Positions 24,964 to 55,013 are shown, numbered from the stretch's first letter. The stretch is 64,000 nt of DNA from Lingula anatina (GCF_001039355.2 NW_019775569.1:538622-602621); one strand, 5' to 3'. Numbers and translations are program-made. The notes: generated by a model not told the origin, from the letters alone.

Positions 24964-25511
24964 NNNNNNNNNNNNNNNNNNNNNNNNNNNNNNNNNNNNN
25001 NNNNNNNNNNNNNNNNNNNNNNNNNNNNNNNNNNNNNNNNNNNNNNNNNNNNNNNNNNNNNNNNNNNNNNNNNNNNNNNNNNNNNNNNNNNNNNNNNNNN
25101 NNNNNNNNNNNNNNNNNNNNNNNNNNNNNNNNNNNNNNNNNNNNNNNNNNNNNNNNNNNNNNNNNNNNNNNNNNNNNNNNNNNNNNNNNNNNNNNNNNNN
25201 NNNNNNNNNNNNNNNNNNNNNNNNNNNNNNNNNNNNNNNNNNNNNNNNNNNNNNNNNNNNNNNNNNNNNNNNNNNNNNNNNNNNNNNNNNNNNNNNNNNN
25301 NNNNNNNNNNNNNNNNNNNNNNNNNNNNNNNNNNNNNNNNNNNNNNNNNNNNNNNNNNNNNNNNNNNNNNNNNNNNNNNNNNNNNNNNNNNNNNNNNNNN
25401 NNNNNNNNNNNNNNNNNNNNNNNNNNNNNNNNNNNNNNNNNNNNNNNNNNNNNNNNNNNNNNNNNNNNNNNNNNNNNNNNNNNNNNNNNNNNNNNNNNNN
25501 NNNNNNNNNNN
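24964..25511. other. Assembly gap (548 N)
   Basis: A run of N. The right flank starts with a C-run then an A-run (25515-25547), a low-complexity context likely to have broken the assembly. Open frames drawn through the gap are meaningless. Confidence 0.99.
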
Positions 25512-28366
25512 CTAACCCCCCCCCCAAAAAAAAAAAAAAAAAAAAAAGTGTTGAAAATGCAAGTAGTTTTCAGATAAATACAGACAATAGCTGTGTGGAT
25601 ACCACAGTATCAAATGGCAGAATGTATACAGCCACGCATATGAACAATGTGTTCTACAACTTCACTAGCATTATTTGTGTACAATTACCTTTGAGACACA
25701 ACTATGACTCATACTAGTCACTGCCACTGGTTTCAGCACGTAAACTAACTGTACGTGTTCACCCAAGGCCTGTGATGTTGACTGGTAGGTGATCCCAAAA
25801 TGGACCTTCATATAGCCATTCCACATTAAACCCCCCCCCCCCCCCAAGACCTAAATTTGGTCATAATTTTTAGCCAAAATTTAGTCTACTAAAATTCAGG
25901 CTAACTATTGTAGAGCCTGAAATGGAACTGAAAAAGTGGTAACTTCTTTCTTTATTATAAAAGGGCAGAATGTCACAACATTTCTTTTTTTTATTAGACT
26001 ATTGTCAATTTATTTAGGGTTAAAGTAAAACTTAGGACTAAAATTAAAGACCAACCATCCAAGTTCCACCAACCAAGTTCTTTTGTAAAATAGGGCCTGG
26101 AAAACAACTTCAGTCTCTAAATTTCTTAACCTTCACATCCAGCCACAGGGTGGAAAGAAAATACTATAACATCATCAAAAGAGCATAACTTAAAAGCATT
26201 TTCACACTGTTCATTATATATTATTATATTGTTATATTGCAAACGTGTGAAGGAAATGAGATTGAAGTGAACAAATAACACTGGTGTTTTATGAGCTGAG
26301 ATTTATAGACAGTTTGGTTAGGTGCCCTTGTTATTGAGGACCAAAAACATATATACACAGGTATGTGCAAACTTTTGTACAGCAGTTCAGAAAGAACTTG
26401 AATTAACCCTAAATCACGAAACAATATTCCCTAAAGCAAAACCCACCCTTTCCTATATCTGATCCATACCGATCACTTTTTCACATATAAGATGACAGCA
26501 CTGGACCATAGACTTTATGGGACCCACTATGGTTCAATCAGTGCATTCCCAAAAAGCACCAGCACTAACCAATGAATAAGTTGGCAGATACAATGCGCAT
26601 CCGTTTTGCAATCACCATAGCAATTAGCTATAAATGTTTAGTATGACAGCACAAATACAATTAATATCTGCCCTTCTTTTCTGATTGACAAGTAATTTGA
26701 AAATTCTATCAAATTGTGCATACATTGCAATTGGCTGACATAGACAAAAATACAAGTACATTTGACTGGTGTTTATAAAACACCAATAATACATTAACAG
26801 TGACTACTACTACTACTACTACAACAACAATCACCATGACATTTGTGCACGTAGACAGAACTTGGTTTTGACAAAATAAAATTAATAAAGGCACAGACAT
26901 GAGCATTTCTTCCCTCACCTCTTCCCTCCCAAATGTTCATTAAAAACACAAAAACCTATTTATCCTCCATAGCAGCTAGTTTGAGCCCCTCCTACCTGCT
27001 GTAAAAATATACCCATGTCTGCTTCCATTTTTTTTTGGATAATATGGTAAAACTTTCCAAGAATAAGAACTGTAATTCTCACATACACAGTGCTATACAC
27101 TGTAATATACAGTGTTTTTAATATAAACACATTAGTACTTCAAGGTCAAGGTTGTGAAGCATCTAAACCAGGGCTACTGAGGGGACAGAGTCATGGGCGC
27201 CTGCAGAAAATTTTCCAGGGGGGGGGGGGGTCAAAGTCATTGAAGGGGGAGATAATGATTGGCTGGATACCCGCAATTAACGTGCCTGCCAAAATTCCAT
27301 TGACCCCTCCACGGACGCCCACAGACAGACCTATAGTGTTGTTGGCTGCCACAGTGCACTGTTGGGAGTACTGCCTGCTTGGACCTACAGGGTGATCCAA
27401 TAGTTACTACACACCTCAATGGCACCTCAATTCCTTGGCAAGTATTGAAATGTAAACGAGGACAATTTTTGTACAATATGTAGGGCCCCTGATGGAAAAT
27501 TGCTCACTTATGTCACGTTATCGCTCACTTTATTAGTTTTATTGTTTTGTTTCATTTTGTTTTTAAGGTAAAGACAAGGGGGGGGGGGGGGATGGGGTGT
27601 CTACAAAGATCTGCCAGGGTCTGCCATTTACAGCAAACAGCTGTGAATCAGCTTTAATTTTCAACAGAGTAATAATTCCAAATTGAATTCTGAAGACGTT
27701 TGTGTACCTGGCACACAGAAATGTGAGCCTTTAGGCAACCCCACCCAGAAATAATACTAGAGGTTTAATTTCCAGTCGTCTGGAAAAAAAGTTCACCTGT
27801 GCCAGACAAGTCTCCATGTTTCACAAACTGATCACTTTTTAACACTGAGCTTTGTACATTGCAGATCTAATCAACCAGTTTCTCAAAAGCACCAAGTAAA
27901 TAGCCAATTTTTTACAAACTAGCCTAATATCTTCCATTGGCTGACCACTGCTACATGTGTGAACATGCTTTTTTTTATGTTAAAACACAAAACTTAACAC
28001 AAATGTGAGGTTCAATATTACTTGTTCCTTCAACCATAACACACACTATGTATTGAGATACCACAGACTGGTACCATCTTACCATCATCTGGATGAACGA
28101 TGACAAATGCTATGTACATTCCTCTGTAAACAAGTAAATAATAACAACATACTATCACATGCTATTTCTGTGTATAACAGTCTAATTAGTCCCCCCCAGA
28201 CCTGATCACAACTGTCACATGATCAATAATAACAAGAAAATACTTGAATACCCTGATGTATTACATGTACAGGGGTATTAAATAAAAAACTCTGCAGGAC
28301 GGTTCTTACAGATCAGCTTCATAATAGCTTCAAACAAAATCTGAATGATTTCCACCCTTTTTTAGT

Positions 28367-45300
<16,934 letters not shown>

Positions 45301-45671
45301 CGCAGTGAGGCATATTATTCTTGATTAAACCAGTTAAATCGTATTTGTGTTTTATAATATAAATTTTGCATAAAAAGACTCAACTCGCCAACAAACCTCA
45401 ATCAAGTATAGTTATTCGTACGCGCAGCGCGCCTTTTTAGAACCCTGTAATTTTGCCTATAAAACCTTTAAAAGATTTATTTCGGTGGTAAACACACGAG
45501 GCTATCCTTCCTCCCAGACGCAGGTATTGACCAAACTGGCAAAGATGTAGACCTACACACGTGTAATGAAGTCATTCAACTTGTTTTCGAGGTTGAATTT
45601 CGTTTTAGGTTAGCACTCGGGAAGTATTCAATCTGATGTGAGACAGACAAAGGTGTGAGGTGTGGTTTTTC

Positions 45672-45925
45672 CAGGTTTATCCACCGGTTAAACCAAGTGG
45701 TAATTCAGATATCGCGATTCCATCTTTTATTTCAACTGGCCATTGGTGATTTCTTGCCTTTTGACGATATCCATTGTCCTTAAAAGCGGCGTGTGCGCGT
45801 GTGTGTGTGTGCACGCGTGCGCGTGTGTGTATTATGCATAAAATAAAAAAAACTCTTTTTCCCAAATAAGAATGGTGGATAAGATTCGTATCAAACTTGT
45901 TGTTGTTATTGAATAAATGTCTTCA

Positions 45926-45979
<54 letters not shown>

Positions 45980-45988
45980 TTTATTTTT

Positions 45989-46019
<31 letters not shown>

Positions 46020-47017
46020 TTATTATTATTATTTTTTTTTTTTTTGATTATTATACGCATGGTCGGCAGCATTGGTTTGGTCGTAATATTAATTTCGCAT
46101 GTTGTTTACAGCATCGCATGTGCATACGCACCCCCCCCCCCCACCCCCCACCCCCAATAAGATGTTGCTTTTAACGCCAATCACAAATCCATAAAGTACA
46201 ATCGTGATAGGACGCGATAGATTTTGGGGGCAGAAAACGTGTGCGTACATATCACCAATATGACGTCAGGAGTCCCGGTTATAATTAGCTTAATCAATAT
46301 TTCTTTCATTGAACTCATACTTTATTCCTAGAACTATCACAGAAATTAATTAACGCAATGGCGTTAGTTGTGAGTCTTAGATATTTCTTATTAAGAGGGG
46401 GGAAGATAAATAGCGTAATTATTGGTAATCACGATCGGTCAGCATCACGTTTTTGTACGTTTTTTAGCTTTATTTGCTATTGTTTTATTTTAGCGGTGAG
46501 AGTTTTACCTGTAGTATAAAGTCAAGCGAATTTGCCATTTGTTTACTTGTAAATTAGTATTACAACTTAAACGCATGACGCTAAAACATACAGACTGACG
46601 TCAAAACAATATGACATTTTGCGCAGCGAATCTTACAAAATAAGGATAAAATTACAAAGCTTCGAAGTTGAAGAGAGAATCATAACATGATTGATTCGAT
46701 GCACCTGCAAATGCACCAAGTTTTACATGTTTAGTAGATCTAACGTTGCTATTGTTTTGTAAAAGTTTTTCGTCTTCATTGCTGCCTTTTCTGTCTATTT
46801 TGACTGTACAAAAAGTTTTACGTTCGACGTGGATCTATTTTACACAAGGCTATAAGATGCAATCTAAATTATTCTTGTGAACAAATTATTTAGATCCTTT
46901 TAACCTTATACAATTTTCATTTAAACACGATCGGAGATGAAAAATTAATGTGAGAGACGAAGCGAGGTCAATTTTTACATTTGGCGTATTTTTATAATTT
47001 TTTTCATAAACTTAGCC

Positions 47018-47052
<35 letters not shown>

Positions 47053-47738
47053 TTCTCATAGAGCAAGAATTTGTGAACCATTATACACAATTGAAGCGTC
47101 TATGGGTGCCATGGCCAATAACTACGGAATCCACATGGTGCACGCTGTTTTTGCATGTTTGTGGCCTACTGATCGGTGTACGTACAGGCTCCTATGGGCT
47201 ACTCTCTGTCCACAGGGATCGCTACCAGTCTGTTAAAAAAAAGCTAAAAAGTCCTAACTTCAATTTTGTAATAGGTTATATAAGCAGGGGCGGATCCTGG
47301 ATTTTTTGAAGGGGGGTCCAGAACGACAGGCCTCGGATGTGAAAATCAATGCGATTCATCCTTGATCAATACACAGAAACTTTTAAAAAGCTAAATCTCC
47401 AAAATTGTGGCCTCAGATGCTGTAACAAATTTACCACAAACAAGCAGACCAATACACTCCAAAAAAGTTTTTTTTTAAGTAATAAAACGTTAAATAGAGG
47501 AAAACATAAGACTTTTGGATCATTAAAAATTTCTCAGTCCATTTTTCGTTGGTATGTAACAAATAAACGGCTTATGTTATTAATCGTTGGTTTTTATGCG
47601 AGACCACAATGAAAAGAAGTAGGCGAGCACTTAAAGGACAACGCCTCGTAAAAGAAATCTGAATTACCTTACTGATATTTTAGCTCTAATGACAACGTTA
47701 AATGGCACACTTCTCCCATTCATTCAAAATACCATACA
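45672..47738. repeat. Duplicated block, copy 1 (likely allelic haplotype)
   Basis: Near-identical to 47740-50408, starting CAGGTTTATCCACCGGTTAA and ending at CATTCAAAATACCAT. It differs by scattered single bases, a ~77-bp segment (about 45822-45900) absent from copy 2, different (ATT)n lengths, and a ~730-bp absence after 47338. Non-coding. Contains CRE palindromes at 46261-46268 and 46596-46603. Confidence 0.95.
45927..46044. repeat. (ATT)n/(TTTA)n microsatellite
   Basis: A long ATT array passes into ATTT/TTTA units and a T-run. The poly-Tyr and poly-Leu frames through it are artefacts. The copy 2 equivalent is at 47928-47996. Confidence 0.95.
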
Positions 47739-47739
47739 N
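47739..47739. other. Single N at a contig join
   Basis: An isolated N exactly between the two near-identical blocks. It most likely marks a scaffolding join rather than one ambiguous base. Confidence 0.7.
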
Positions 47740-47915
47740 CAGGTTTATCCACCGGTTAAACCAAGTGGTAATTCAGATATCGCGATTCCATCTTTTATTT
47801 CAACTGGCCATTGGTGATTTCTTGCCTTTTGACGATATCCATTGTCCTTAAAAGCGGCGTGTGCGCGTGTGTGTGTGTGCACGCGTGCGTTGTTGTTATT
47901 GAATAAATGTCTTCA

Positions 47916-47980
<65 letters not shown>

Positions 47981-50408
47981 TTTTTTTTTTTTTTTTGATT
48001 ATTATACGCATGGTCGGCAGCATTGGTTTGGTCGTAATATTAATTTTGCATGTTGTTTACAGCATCGCATGTGCATACGCACCCCCCCGCCCCCCTCCCC
48101 CCAATAAGATGTTGCTTTTAACGCCAATCACAAATCCATAAAGTACCATCGTGATAGGACGCGATAGATTTTGGGGGCAGAAAACGTGTGCGTACATATC
48201 ACCAATATGACGTCAGGAGTCCCGGTTATAATTAGCTTAATCAATATTTCTTTCATTGAACTCATACTTTATTCCTAGAACTATCACAGAAATTAATTAA
48301 CGCAATGGCGTTAGTTGTGAGTCTTAGATTTTTCTTATTAAGAGGGGGGAAGATAAATAGCGTAATTATTGGTAATCACGATCGGTCAGCATCACGTTTT
48401 TGTACGTTTTTTAGCTTTATTTGCTATTGTTTTATTTTAGCGGTGAGAGTTTTACCTGTAGTATAAAGTCAAGCGAATTTGCCATTTGTTTACTTGTAAA
48501 TTAGTATTACAACTTAAACGCATGACGCTAAAACATACAGACTGACGTCAAAACAATATGACATTTTGCGCAGTGAATCTTACAAAATAAGGATAAAATT
48601 ACAAAGCTTCGAAGTTGAAGAGAGAATCATAACATGATTGATTCGATGCACCTGCAAATGCACCAAGTTTTACATGTTTAGTAGATCTAACGTTGCTATT
48701 GTTTTGTAAAAGTTTTTCGTCTTCATTGCTGCCTTTTCTGTCTATTTTGACTGTACAAAAAGTTTTACGTTCGACGTGGATCTATTTTACACAAGGCTAT
48801 AAGATGCAATCTAAATTATTCTTGTGAACAAATTATTTAGATCCTTTTAACCTTATACAATTTTCATTTAAACACGATCGGAGATGAAAAATTAATGTGA
48901 GAGACGAAGCGAGGTCAATTTTTACATTTGGCGTATTTTTATAATTTTTTTCATAAACTTAGCCTAATAATAATAATAATAATAATAAAATTCTCATAGA
49001 GCAAGAATTTGTGAACCATTATACACAATTGTAGCGTCTATGGGTGCCATGGCCAGTAACTACAGAATCCACATGGTGCACGCTGTTTTTGCATGTTTGT
49101 GGCCTACTGATTGGTGTACGTACAGGCTCCTATGGGCTACTTTCTGTCCACAGGGATCGCTACCAGTCTGTTAAAAAAAAGCTAAAAAGTCCTAACTTCA
49201 ATTTTGTAATAGGTTATATAAGCAGGGGCGGTTCCTGGATTTTTTGAAGGCGGGTCCAGAACGACAGGCCTCGGATGCCAAGCCGACCACCCCCACCCCC
49301 CTTTGTGTTGGGTTGTTCATGGGCCCAGAAAATTTTTGGTGTTTTGGATCCGGAGAGCAAACAGGGGTCTTTGGTGCAGCTAAGAACTTTGATTTAGCTG
49401 GTCAAAATTCTAATTTCAGGAGGGGAATATTGGTGTGATACATTTTTCAGAAACCGAAAGAGGGGTCAGGACTCCCCTGACCCCCCCCTCTAAATCCACC
49501 ACTGTATAAGAGGCCCCTGTGCTATAAGGGGATCCCTATGGGCCATGGGTAAGTGTTTTTCTAATGTGTAATGTGAGAATACGCGCACCTTTTTGTTCCT
49601 CAGCACAGTATCTAGAACATTTCAAACTCCAACGCTATTTGTATAATACTTAAGCGACTCTGGATGAAACTTTGGCCATTGTTAGAAGTCATAGCTTAGT
49701 ATCAGTTTAAGCAATTTGGTGTGATTACAACAATAATTAAAAAACAAAAAACAAAAATTGATTTAAATTGTCAGTGGGATTTCCCCTCGTAAATATAAAA
49801 ACTTTTCTTGCTTTTGCAAAAATACCTGAGCCCCTGAATGAAACTTGATAAGTTGTTAGAAGTCATGACTAAGTATCACTTCAAGTGAAATTTGATTTGA
49901 TTACACAAGAAATAAAAAATAAAGTGCTTTAAAATATCATCAAAAACCTTTCCCCGTGTTTTCTAGACTTCAGGAATTTTTGGCGTTAGACAAAACTATG
50001 ATCCCAGTGAAAATCAATGCGATTCATCCTTGATCAATACACAGAAACTTTTAAAAAGCTAAATCTCCAAAATTGTGGCCTCAGATGCTGTAACAAATTT
50101 ACCACAAACAAGCAGACCAATACACTCCCAAAAAAGTTTTTTTTTTGAAGTAATAATACGTTAAATAGAGGAAAACATAAGACTTTTGGATCATTAAAAT
50201 TTTCTCAGTCCATTTTTCGTTGGTATGTAACAAATAAACGGCTTATGTTATTAATCGTTGGTTTTTATGCGAGACCACAATGAAAAGAAGTAGGCGAGCA
50301 CTTAAAGGACAACGCCTCGTAAAAGAAATCTGAATTACCTTACTGATATTTTAGCTCTAATGACAAATGTCAAATGGCACACGTCTCCCATTCATTCAAA
50401 ATACCATC
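47740..50408. repeat. Duplicated block, copy 2 (likely allelic haplotype)
   Basis: Second copy of 45672-47738, carrying an extra ~730 bp (about 49278-50007) that includes most of a MITE and two related ~110-bp units (near 49640 and 49830) sharing TTGTTAGAAGTCAT and AAGTATCA(C/G)TT. Contains CRE palindromes at 48208-48215 and 48543-48550. No gene seen. Confidence 0.95.
49223..49504. mobile_element. MITE with TATAAG target duplication
   Basis: 282 bp starting CAGGGGCGGTTCCTGGATTT and ending CCTCTAAATCCACCACTG. The termini are imperfect inverted repeats (CAGGGGCGG against CAGTGGTGG). TATAAG is directly repeated at 49217-49222 and 49505-49510. Copy 1 of the duplicated block keeps only its left end (47285-47338). 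Confidence 0.75.
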
Positions 50409-50608
50409 CATATTCGGGTTTTCTGGTTATATTAAAATTTGGGCCGCCCTTCCCAAATTTATATTAATCTAGATCTCTACTGAAGAGAATCATCTTGGCG
50501 CGTTCTCTTTTATCGATGCATCCATTTAATGGAAAGTAACCGGGTGGTACGATATATATAACGGCATTATATAGGAAGTTTTCGAGTCAAATCTAATTTT
50601 TGCACTGA

Positions 50609-50647
<39 letters not shown>

Positions 50648-51308
50648 ACTCACGACTCATAACTAGACTGGTCCCTGCACCTGGACTGACGTTTTGTACC
50701 ATTTCTGTTTAAATAACTTATAGCTTACGCAACGAATCATTATAAATTCTTTTAAATTCTAAAACTCAGAAGGAAAAATCGATATAAACCTCGAACTACT
50801 GAAACATATATTTAGGGGGTTTCGTCGTTTTTAAGATCTGAATTGGGAAAGATAGCAGTGTTGCTGTATATTTAGACGCAAAATAACACGACCTTGGGAC
50901 ATAGAATTCCTTCAAGTCGTAGTACGCTAATCAATTGCAAACACATTTAGTGTTAAGTGATTTGCGTCATTCACTTTATTCGCCTTTGCCTGTCTTTTGT
51001 AATATGGCGAATTGACGGAACTGAAGCGCCTTCCGTCTTTGAACCAGATGTCATGTACCAGTACTCGCGAATCGTGATGTATACCGGTACATAGGTTAGT
51101 AGCGATCATTTCATCTACGGACTGAGGAGACATTTCCAATACGATTGCTCACTCCCAAAAACGTACCACTAAATAAAGATGCACTCTTACTAGTACACAA
51201 ACTATACATATCAAATTTAATGCGTGACATGGTCATTAATTAATGTACTTTCTTTTTAAAATTCAAAACCACCTTGACAATTTAACTGTTAACAAAACGG
51301 GGGCGTCT

Positions 51309-51446
51309 CGATAGTCCGAAGGTTCATTGGTCCGAAAAGTGGTAACATTTTTATCGATTTTTTAATCAAGGGTTCATTGGTCCAAAGGTTCTATAGTGAA
51401 CATTGGGACCAATGAACCTTCGGACTATTGAACCTTCGGACTATCG
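51309..51446. mobile_element. Foldback element with GAAGGTTCATTGGTCC units
   Basis: 138 bp. The left end CGATAGTCCGAAGGTTCATT pairs with the right end, which closes GAACCTTCGGACTATCG. The TAGTCCGAAGGTTCA-type unit is repeated directly within each arm. Non-coding. A strong hairpin in single-stranded form. Confidence 0.75.
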
Positions 51447-52362
51447 CTACGACCCCAACAAAACATATCTCTTTGTGAAAGCGATCTTTGTTTGAGAGTC
51501 CGGGGCCGAATGTTTAAGAGGATATGAGGGGGGTGGGGGTAGGGGGGGCAGCCGCTGAAGGCCTACAATAGATCTACAGACAATACACACAATTAGGTTA
51601 CTTGTACCGCAGGTATTAACTCATATAAGTGCTGACCAAAGAAAAGTAAGAGGCTTCCGATATCCCCAACCCTGGAATATGACCCCTGACAGAAGAGAAC
51701 GTTGGTCTTTTGAAATAACGGTTTCAGTTTATTCCATCTTTAGCGTCTCTCCTAACACATTTCAATTTTTCCCGGGTGATAGTCGACTAGTCACAACTGT
51801 CGCAATCACGGCATGTTCAAGACGGTGGATCAACCCGATGAGCAACTTATTGAGCAGCGAATTATCAGAGATTAACCCGTGGTTCCAATATAATAAATTT
51901 TTGAGAGCCCGTTCTTTCCACTGCTAGGCCGAAATTGAAAACAGCTTTCCTGGTCAAGTTTTCCAAGACCGATGTAAACCAAACTGCAAGTAACTGCTTA
52001 ATGTCAGTTACTCAACTTCACCTTTATCAATTTCTTTTTTCATCATTTTATTGCCTTTGCCCATTATTTTCATAAGAAAAAAATAACCGTCTATGCATCA
52101 TTGAACTTACAGCAGAAGTACTTCCCTTGACAAAATACCGATATAATTAATAAGATGCCAAAGCAAATGTTTTATTTTCTGGCCATCTCCTGCTTGAATT
52201 CAGCACTAAAACATTTTTGTTTTGCTCTTGCGCCAGCAAATACATCCTGAACTTCATCAGACAGCAGGTGATTCCTAGTGATCTGGCAATTTAGTTGACC
52301 ATCACCTCCCCCTTCTACTAGTTACTGCAGTTGACCATCAGCACCATCTGTTGCTTTTTAAT

Positions 52363-52531
52363 GGCCCTATTTCACACAGACCATGAATCCCACGAATGGC
52401 CATGAATTGACAAATTTCACAATTCGTGGTTGAATCGTAATCAGTTCGTGAAGTTCTTAACAGATTCATATATATTCGTAGTCAGTTCTTGCACTTCTTG
52501 ACCAACAGGAATTGGTGGCAAAAACTTTGAT
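52363..52531. mobile_element. Half copy of MITE family 3, tandem to a full copy
   Basis: Begins GGCCCTATTTCACACAGACC and runs through GATTCATATATATTCG.. to GGCAAAAACTTTGAT, matching the left half of the adjacent element at 52532-52704. It stops exactly where the full element begins. Confidence 0.8.
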
Positions 52532-52935
52532 GCCCCTATTTCACACAGACCACGAATCCCACGAATCGCCAGGAATTGAAATTTTCAGGATTCGTGGCTG
52601 AATCATAATCAGTTTGTGAAGTTCTTAACAGATTCGTATATAATTGTAGTCAGTTCTTGCAATTCTTGATCAAGTGGGAATTCGTGGCAAAAACTTTGAG
52701 CTGTTCAAAGTTTTGGCCACGAACTCCCGATTCCAAAAAGGCGTAGTGAATTTCTGGACAATATTTGTGCGATTCCAGCCGAATCCCAAGAATATTCGTA
52801 ACACTATCGTACCTGTATCGTAACGGAATCGTGAGCGTGTCGAATTAGACCAGAAAATTGGCAAAATCTCACGAATCCTGAAATTTGTCAATTCCTGGCG
52901 ATTCGTGGGATTCGTGGTCGGTGTGAAATAGGGGC
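52532..52935. mobile_element. MITE family 3, full element (~66-bp terminal inverted repeats)
   Basis: 404 bp. The left end GCCCCTATTTCACACAGACC and following CACGAATCCCACGAATCGCC are inverted at the right end (GGCGATTCGTGGGATTCGTG, then GTCGGTGTGAAATAGGGGC). A central inverted ACTTTGAGCTGTTCAAAGTT forms a palindrome. It is dense in GATTCGTG-like words in both orientations. No transposase frame. Confidence 0.85.
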
Positions 52936-53135
52936 CTAAACAGACTCTCATAGTCGACACCAAGGACTTCTGACTGTACTGGCCCTTTAAGGACACTAGC
53001 ATTTAAGAATCTACTGACCCATGGCAGATATAGTGGCCAGTAACAAATTTACAAGTTTTCTTCAAATGGCCTGGGTTCATGTTTTCTATCACCTGGCTTT
53101 GGAACAGTGCTTATGTTGCACACTACCATTATTAT

Positions 53136-54568
53136 CTATTGCTTCCTATCTTTTTCACTTGTACTGAATAAGCTTTGTTTGTCATATAGCCATACAGTGT
53201 CCACTCCACTGCCCACTTCGTCCACTGGTGTGCTGTTGGTCAGGGGAAATCTACACACTATAACTTGACCATCATCTCCCAGTTCCCTGTACAATTTCTC
53301 TTCTAAGGGAGGCATCTGGAATATAGGCCATACAGTGAGGACACATTTTAACACTATGATGTTCTAAAAGTGGGTAATTTCAGATTTTTCTGTTGGCAGA
53401 TAGTCCTGGCCAGCCACCGGTAGATGGCAATAGGTAGATAGTAAAAAAAAATCAATTTTTAAAAGTTACTTGCTGTTCTTGAAAATTTTGTTTTCCTATT
53501 TTCACCTTCAAACAAGTAAATATTGATTCAGGCTGGTAGTTTTCTTAGGTCTGGAGAGAGATACTCACCAAAGAATCCACACCAAAAACTACTATGTTCT
53601 GATACTCTGACAGGTTCACCTAATAACCAAAATACTGCAATTTTAATGTTACACAAAAGCATAATTCAAAGAAGCATTTATTGTTGAATATTGCAAAAGA
53701 GCAAATAAATGAATTAATAATGCACTGCAGAGTATGACAAACAAGTGTGCAAATCTTTATGTACGCATGTTTATAAATCATGGCATTCATAAGAACATGT
53801 AAAATGATATTATATAGTTGATTAGTTAATGTCACTCACCTTGAACAGGTCTTTTCTAAAAAATGTGGTTTGGGTATGTACTCCATGGCGGCGTGCCTGA
53901 ATTCTGGAGAACCACACTAGCCATGGATTCAGCTCTACACCAGAAGACTTGAAACCTTTTTTAGCTGCTTCCAAAACCTTTAAACATAACAAGATTTTAA
54001 GACAGTAACACTACTAGGTTTATGCATATATGTATTCTGTGAAACAATGTTAAAACACACACACACACACTTAGCAGTAAAATGGACAAAGTAATGATTA
54101 CTGAGGAAAGGGTAAAGATTTGGCAAGATAATGAACAGCGTGTGGTATGTGATTGTGTGCGCATGCCTGCCCACAGGTGGTAAGAGAACTAAGCAAGGGA
54201 ATTGCCAGTATATAACAGAATCGTCAATAGGAGTGCTAACGCATGATTTTTCGAGCTAGTTAAAAGCTGAGGAAAAAACTATGCTAATTGCTAATTAGAT
54301 GGTACTAGGATCTTACAATTCTTCCGTCTCCGCTTCCTAGATCAATCAAGGACCCAGATCTTCCCTTCAGCATTCTCATGACATTGGTGATTTGCTGGTC
54401 TGTAGCGGGCACGTAAGGAAGACAAATCTTTCGCAGAGCTGGGAGAAAGAACGGCACAGTCACTGCGTATACGGCCGCGAATGTTCCCCCAAATATCCCC
54501 AAAATCACTGCACCACGTCTGGTCGTCTTTGGCACTTTTTTCTCCACGTTTTCCTCTTGCAAACCCAT
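53136..54568 (-). CDS. ATPSCKMT: ATP synthase c-subunit lysine N-methyltransferase (FAM173B family)
   Basis: Four exons in phase: 54317-54568 (ATG at 54568), 53840-53977, 53569-53619 and 53136-53315, giving 206 aa against about 230 in vertebrates. A short charged N-terminus is followed by a membrane segment (about residues 19-45, [17 protein letters not shown]) and [13 protein letters not shown]-binding motif I is [10 protein letters not shown] (about 74-83). [12 protein letters not shown] and a VICRFPL-type strand complete the seven-beta-strand fold. Known role of the family: trimethylation of a lysine in the ATP synthase c-ring subunit at the inner mitochondrial membrane, which supports respiration. 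The [10 protein letters not shown] block favours the FAM173B branch over FAM173A (ANTKMT). It is on the same strand as, and about 1 kb downstream of, the Sp38-like gene. Confidence 0.93.
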
Positions 54569-55013
54569 GTTTTTACTTTGGTCTTCATGAACATGTAATA
54601 GTGATATAATTAATAGATAAAATCGTGACAGAATAAAATAAACAGAAACTCTGCACTGCTGAGGACAGCACGTTTTCTGCTCTTCTGCGTATGGAGATTC
54701 GAACGCTTTCTGATAGACCGCCTTGAGACATGTAGTATCAGGTCATAAGTTGCCACTACGTGCCATATCAGGACAGTGGCAAAATACCATCTCAGTCAAC
54801 ACTAAATACTCCTGTGAAAATCTGCGTACACATTACTTATATTTGAGCATTTTATATCACCCTTTAACTAATATTACATTAAAACATCTGATAAAATTCA
54901 GTATTTTGGGGAAATATGTGTTAAAACATTTAATGGTCCCATTCTCATTTGTGTCCATAAAAAGAAGTCATTTTGTCTTACTCAAAATCATTATTCAATC
55001 CTCCCTGGACTTG

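Larger units (their letters stand above)
17933..28366. other. Intergenic between SLC37 and SIK2 (convergent genes)
   Basis: Holds the 3' UTRs of both convergent genes, the MITE at 20734-20946, the tandem repeats listed separately, several G/C homopolymer runs and a gap. No further gene is supported. A TTTATT at 27529-27534 (AATAAA on the minus strand) could be a SIK2 polyadenylation signal about 830 bases after the stop. Confidence 0.5.
50409..53135. other. Intergenic between the duplicated block and ATPSCKMT
   Basis: Holds a 35-base A-run (50610-50644), the hairpin at 51309-51446 and the MITE cluster at 52363-52935. A minus-strand frame of 70 codons at 50927-51139 (MEMSPQSVDEMIA..) begins with ATG in a CpG-richer patch but resembles no family known to me and is left uncalled. 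TTTATT sequences near 52046 and 52171 could be ATPSCKMT polyadenylation signals. Confidence 0.5.

Noticed and set aside
24824-25717. Long open frames through 24824-25717 on both strands
   Set aside because: They consist mostly of N from the assembly gap; no real coding evidence.
45897-48141. Frames rich in poly-Tyr and poly-Leu
   Set aside because: Translation of (ATT)n arrays in the duplicated block.
50927-51139. 70-codon minus-strand frame with a plausible ATG
   Set aside because: No family resemblance, no splice partners, isolated; kept only as a note.
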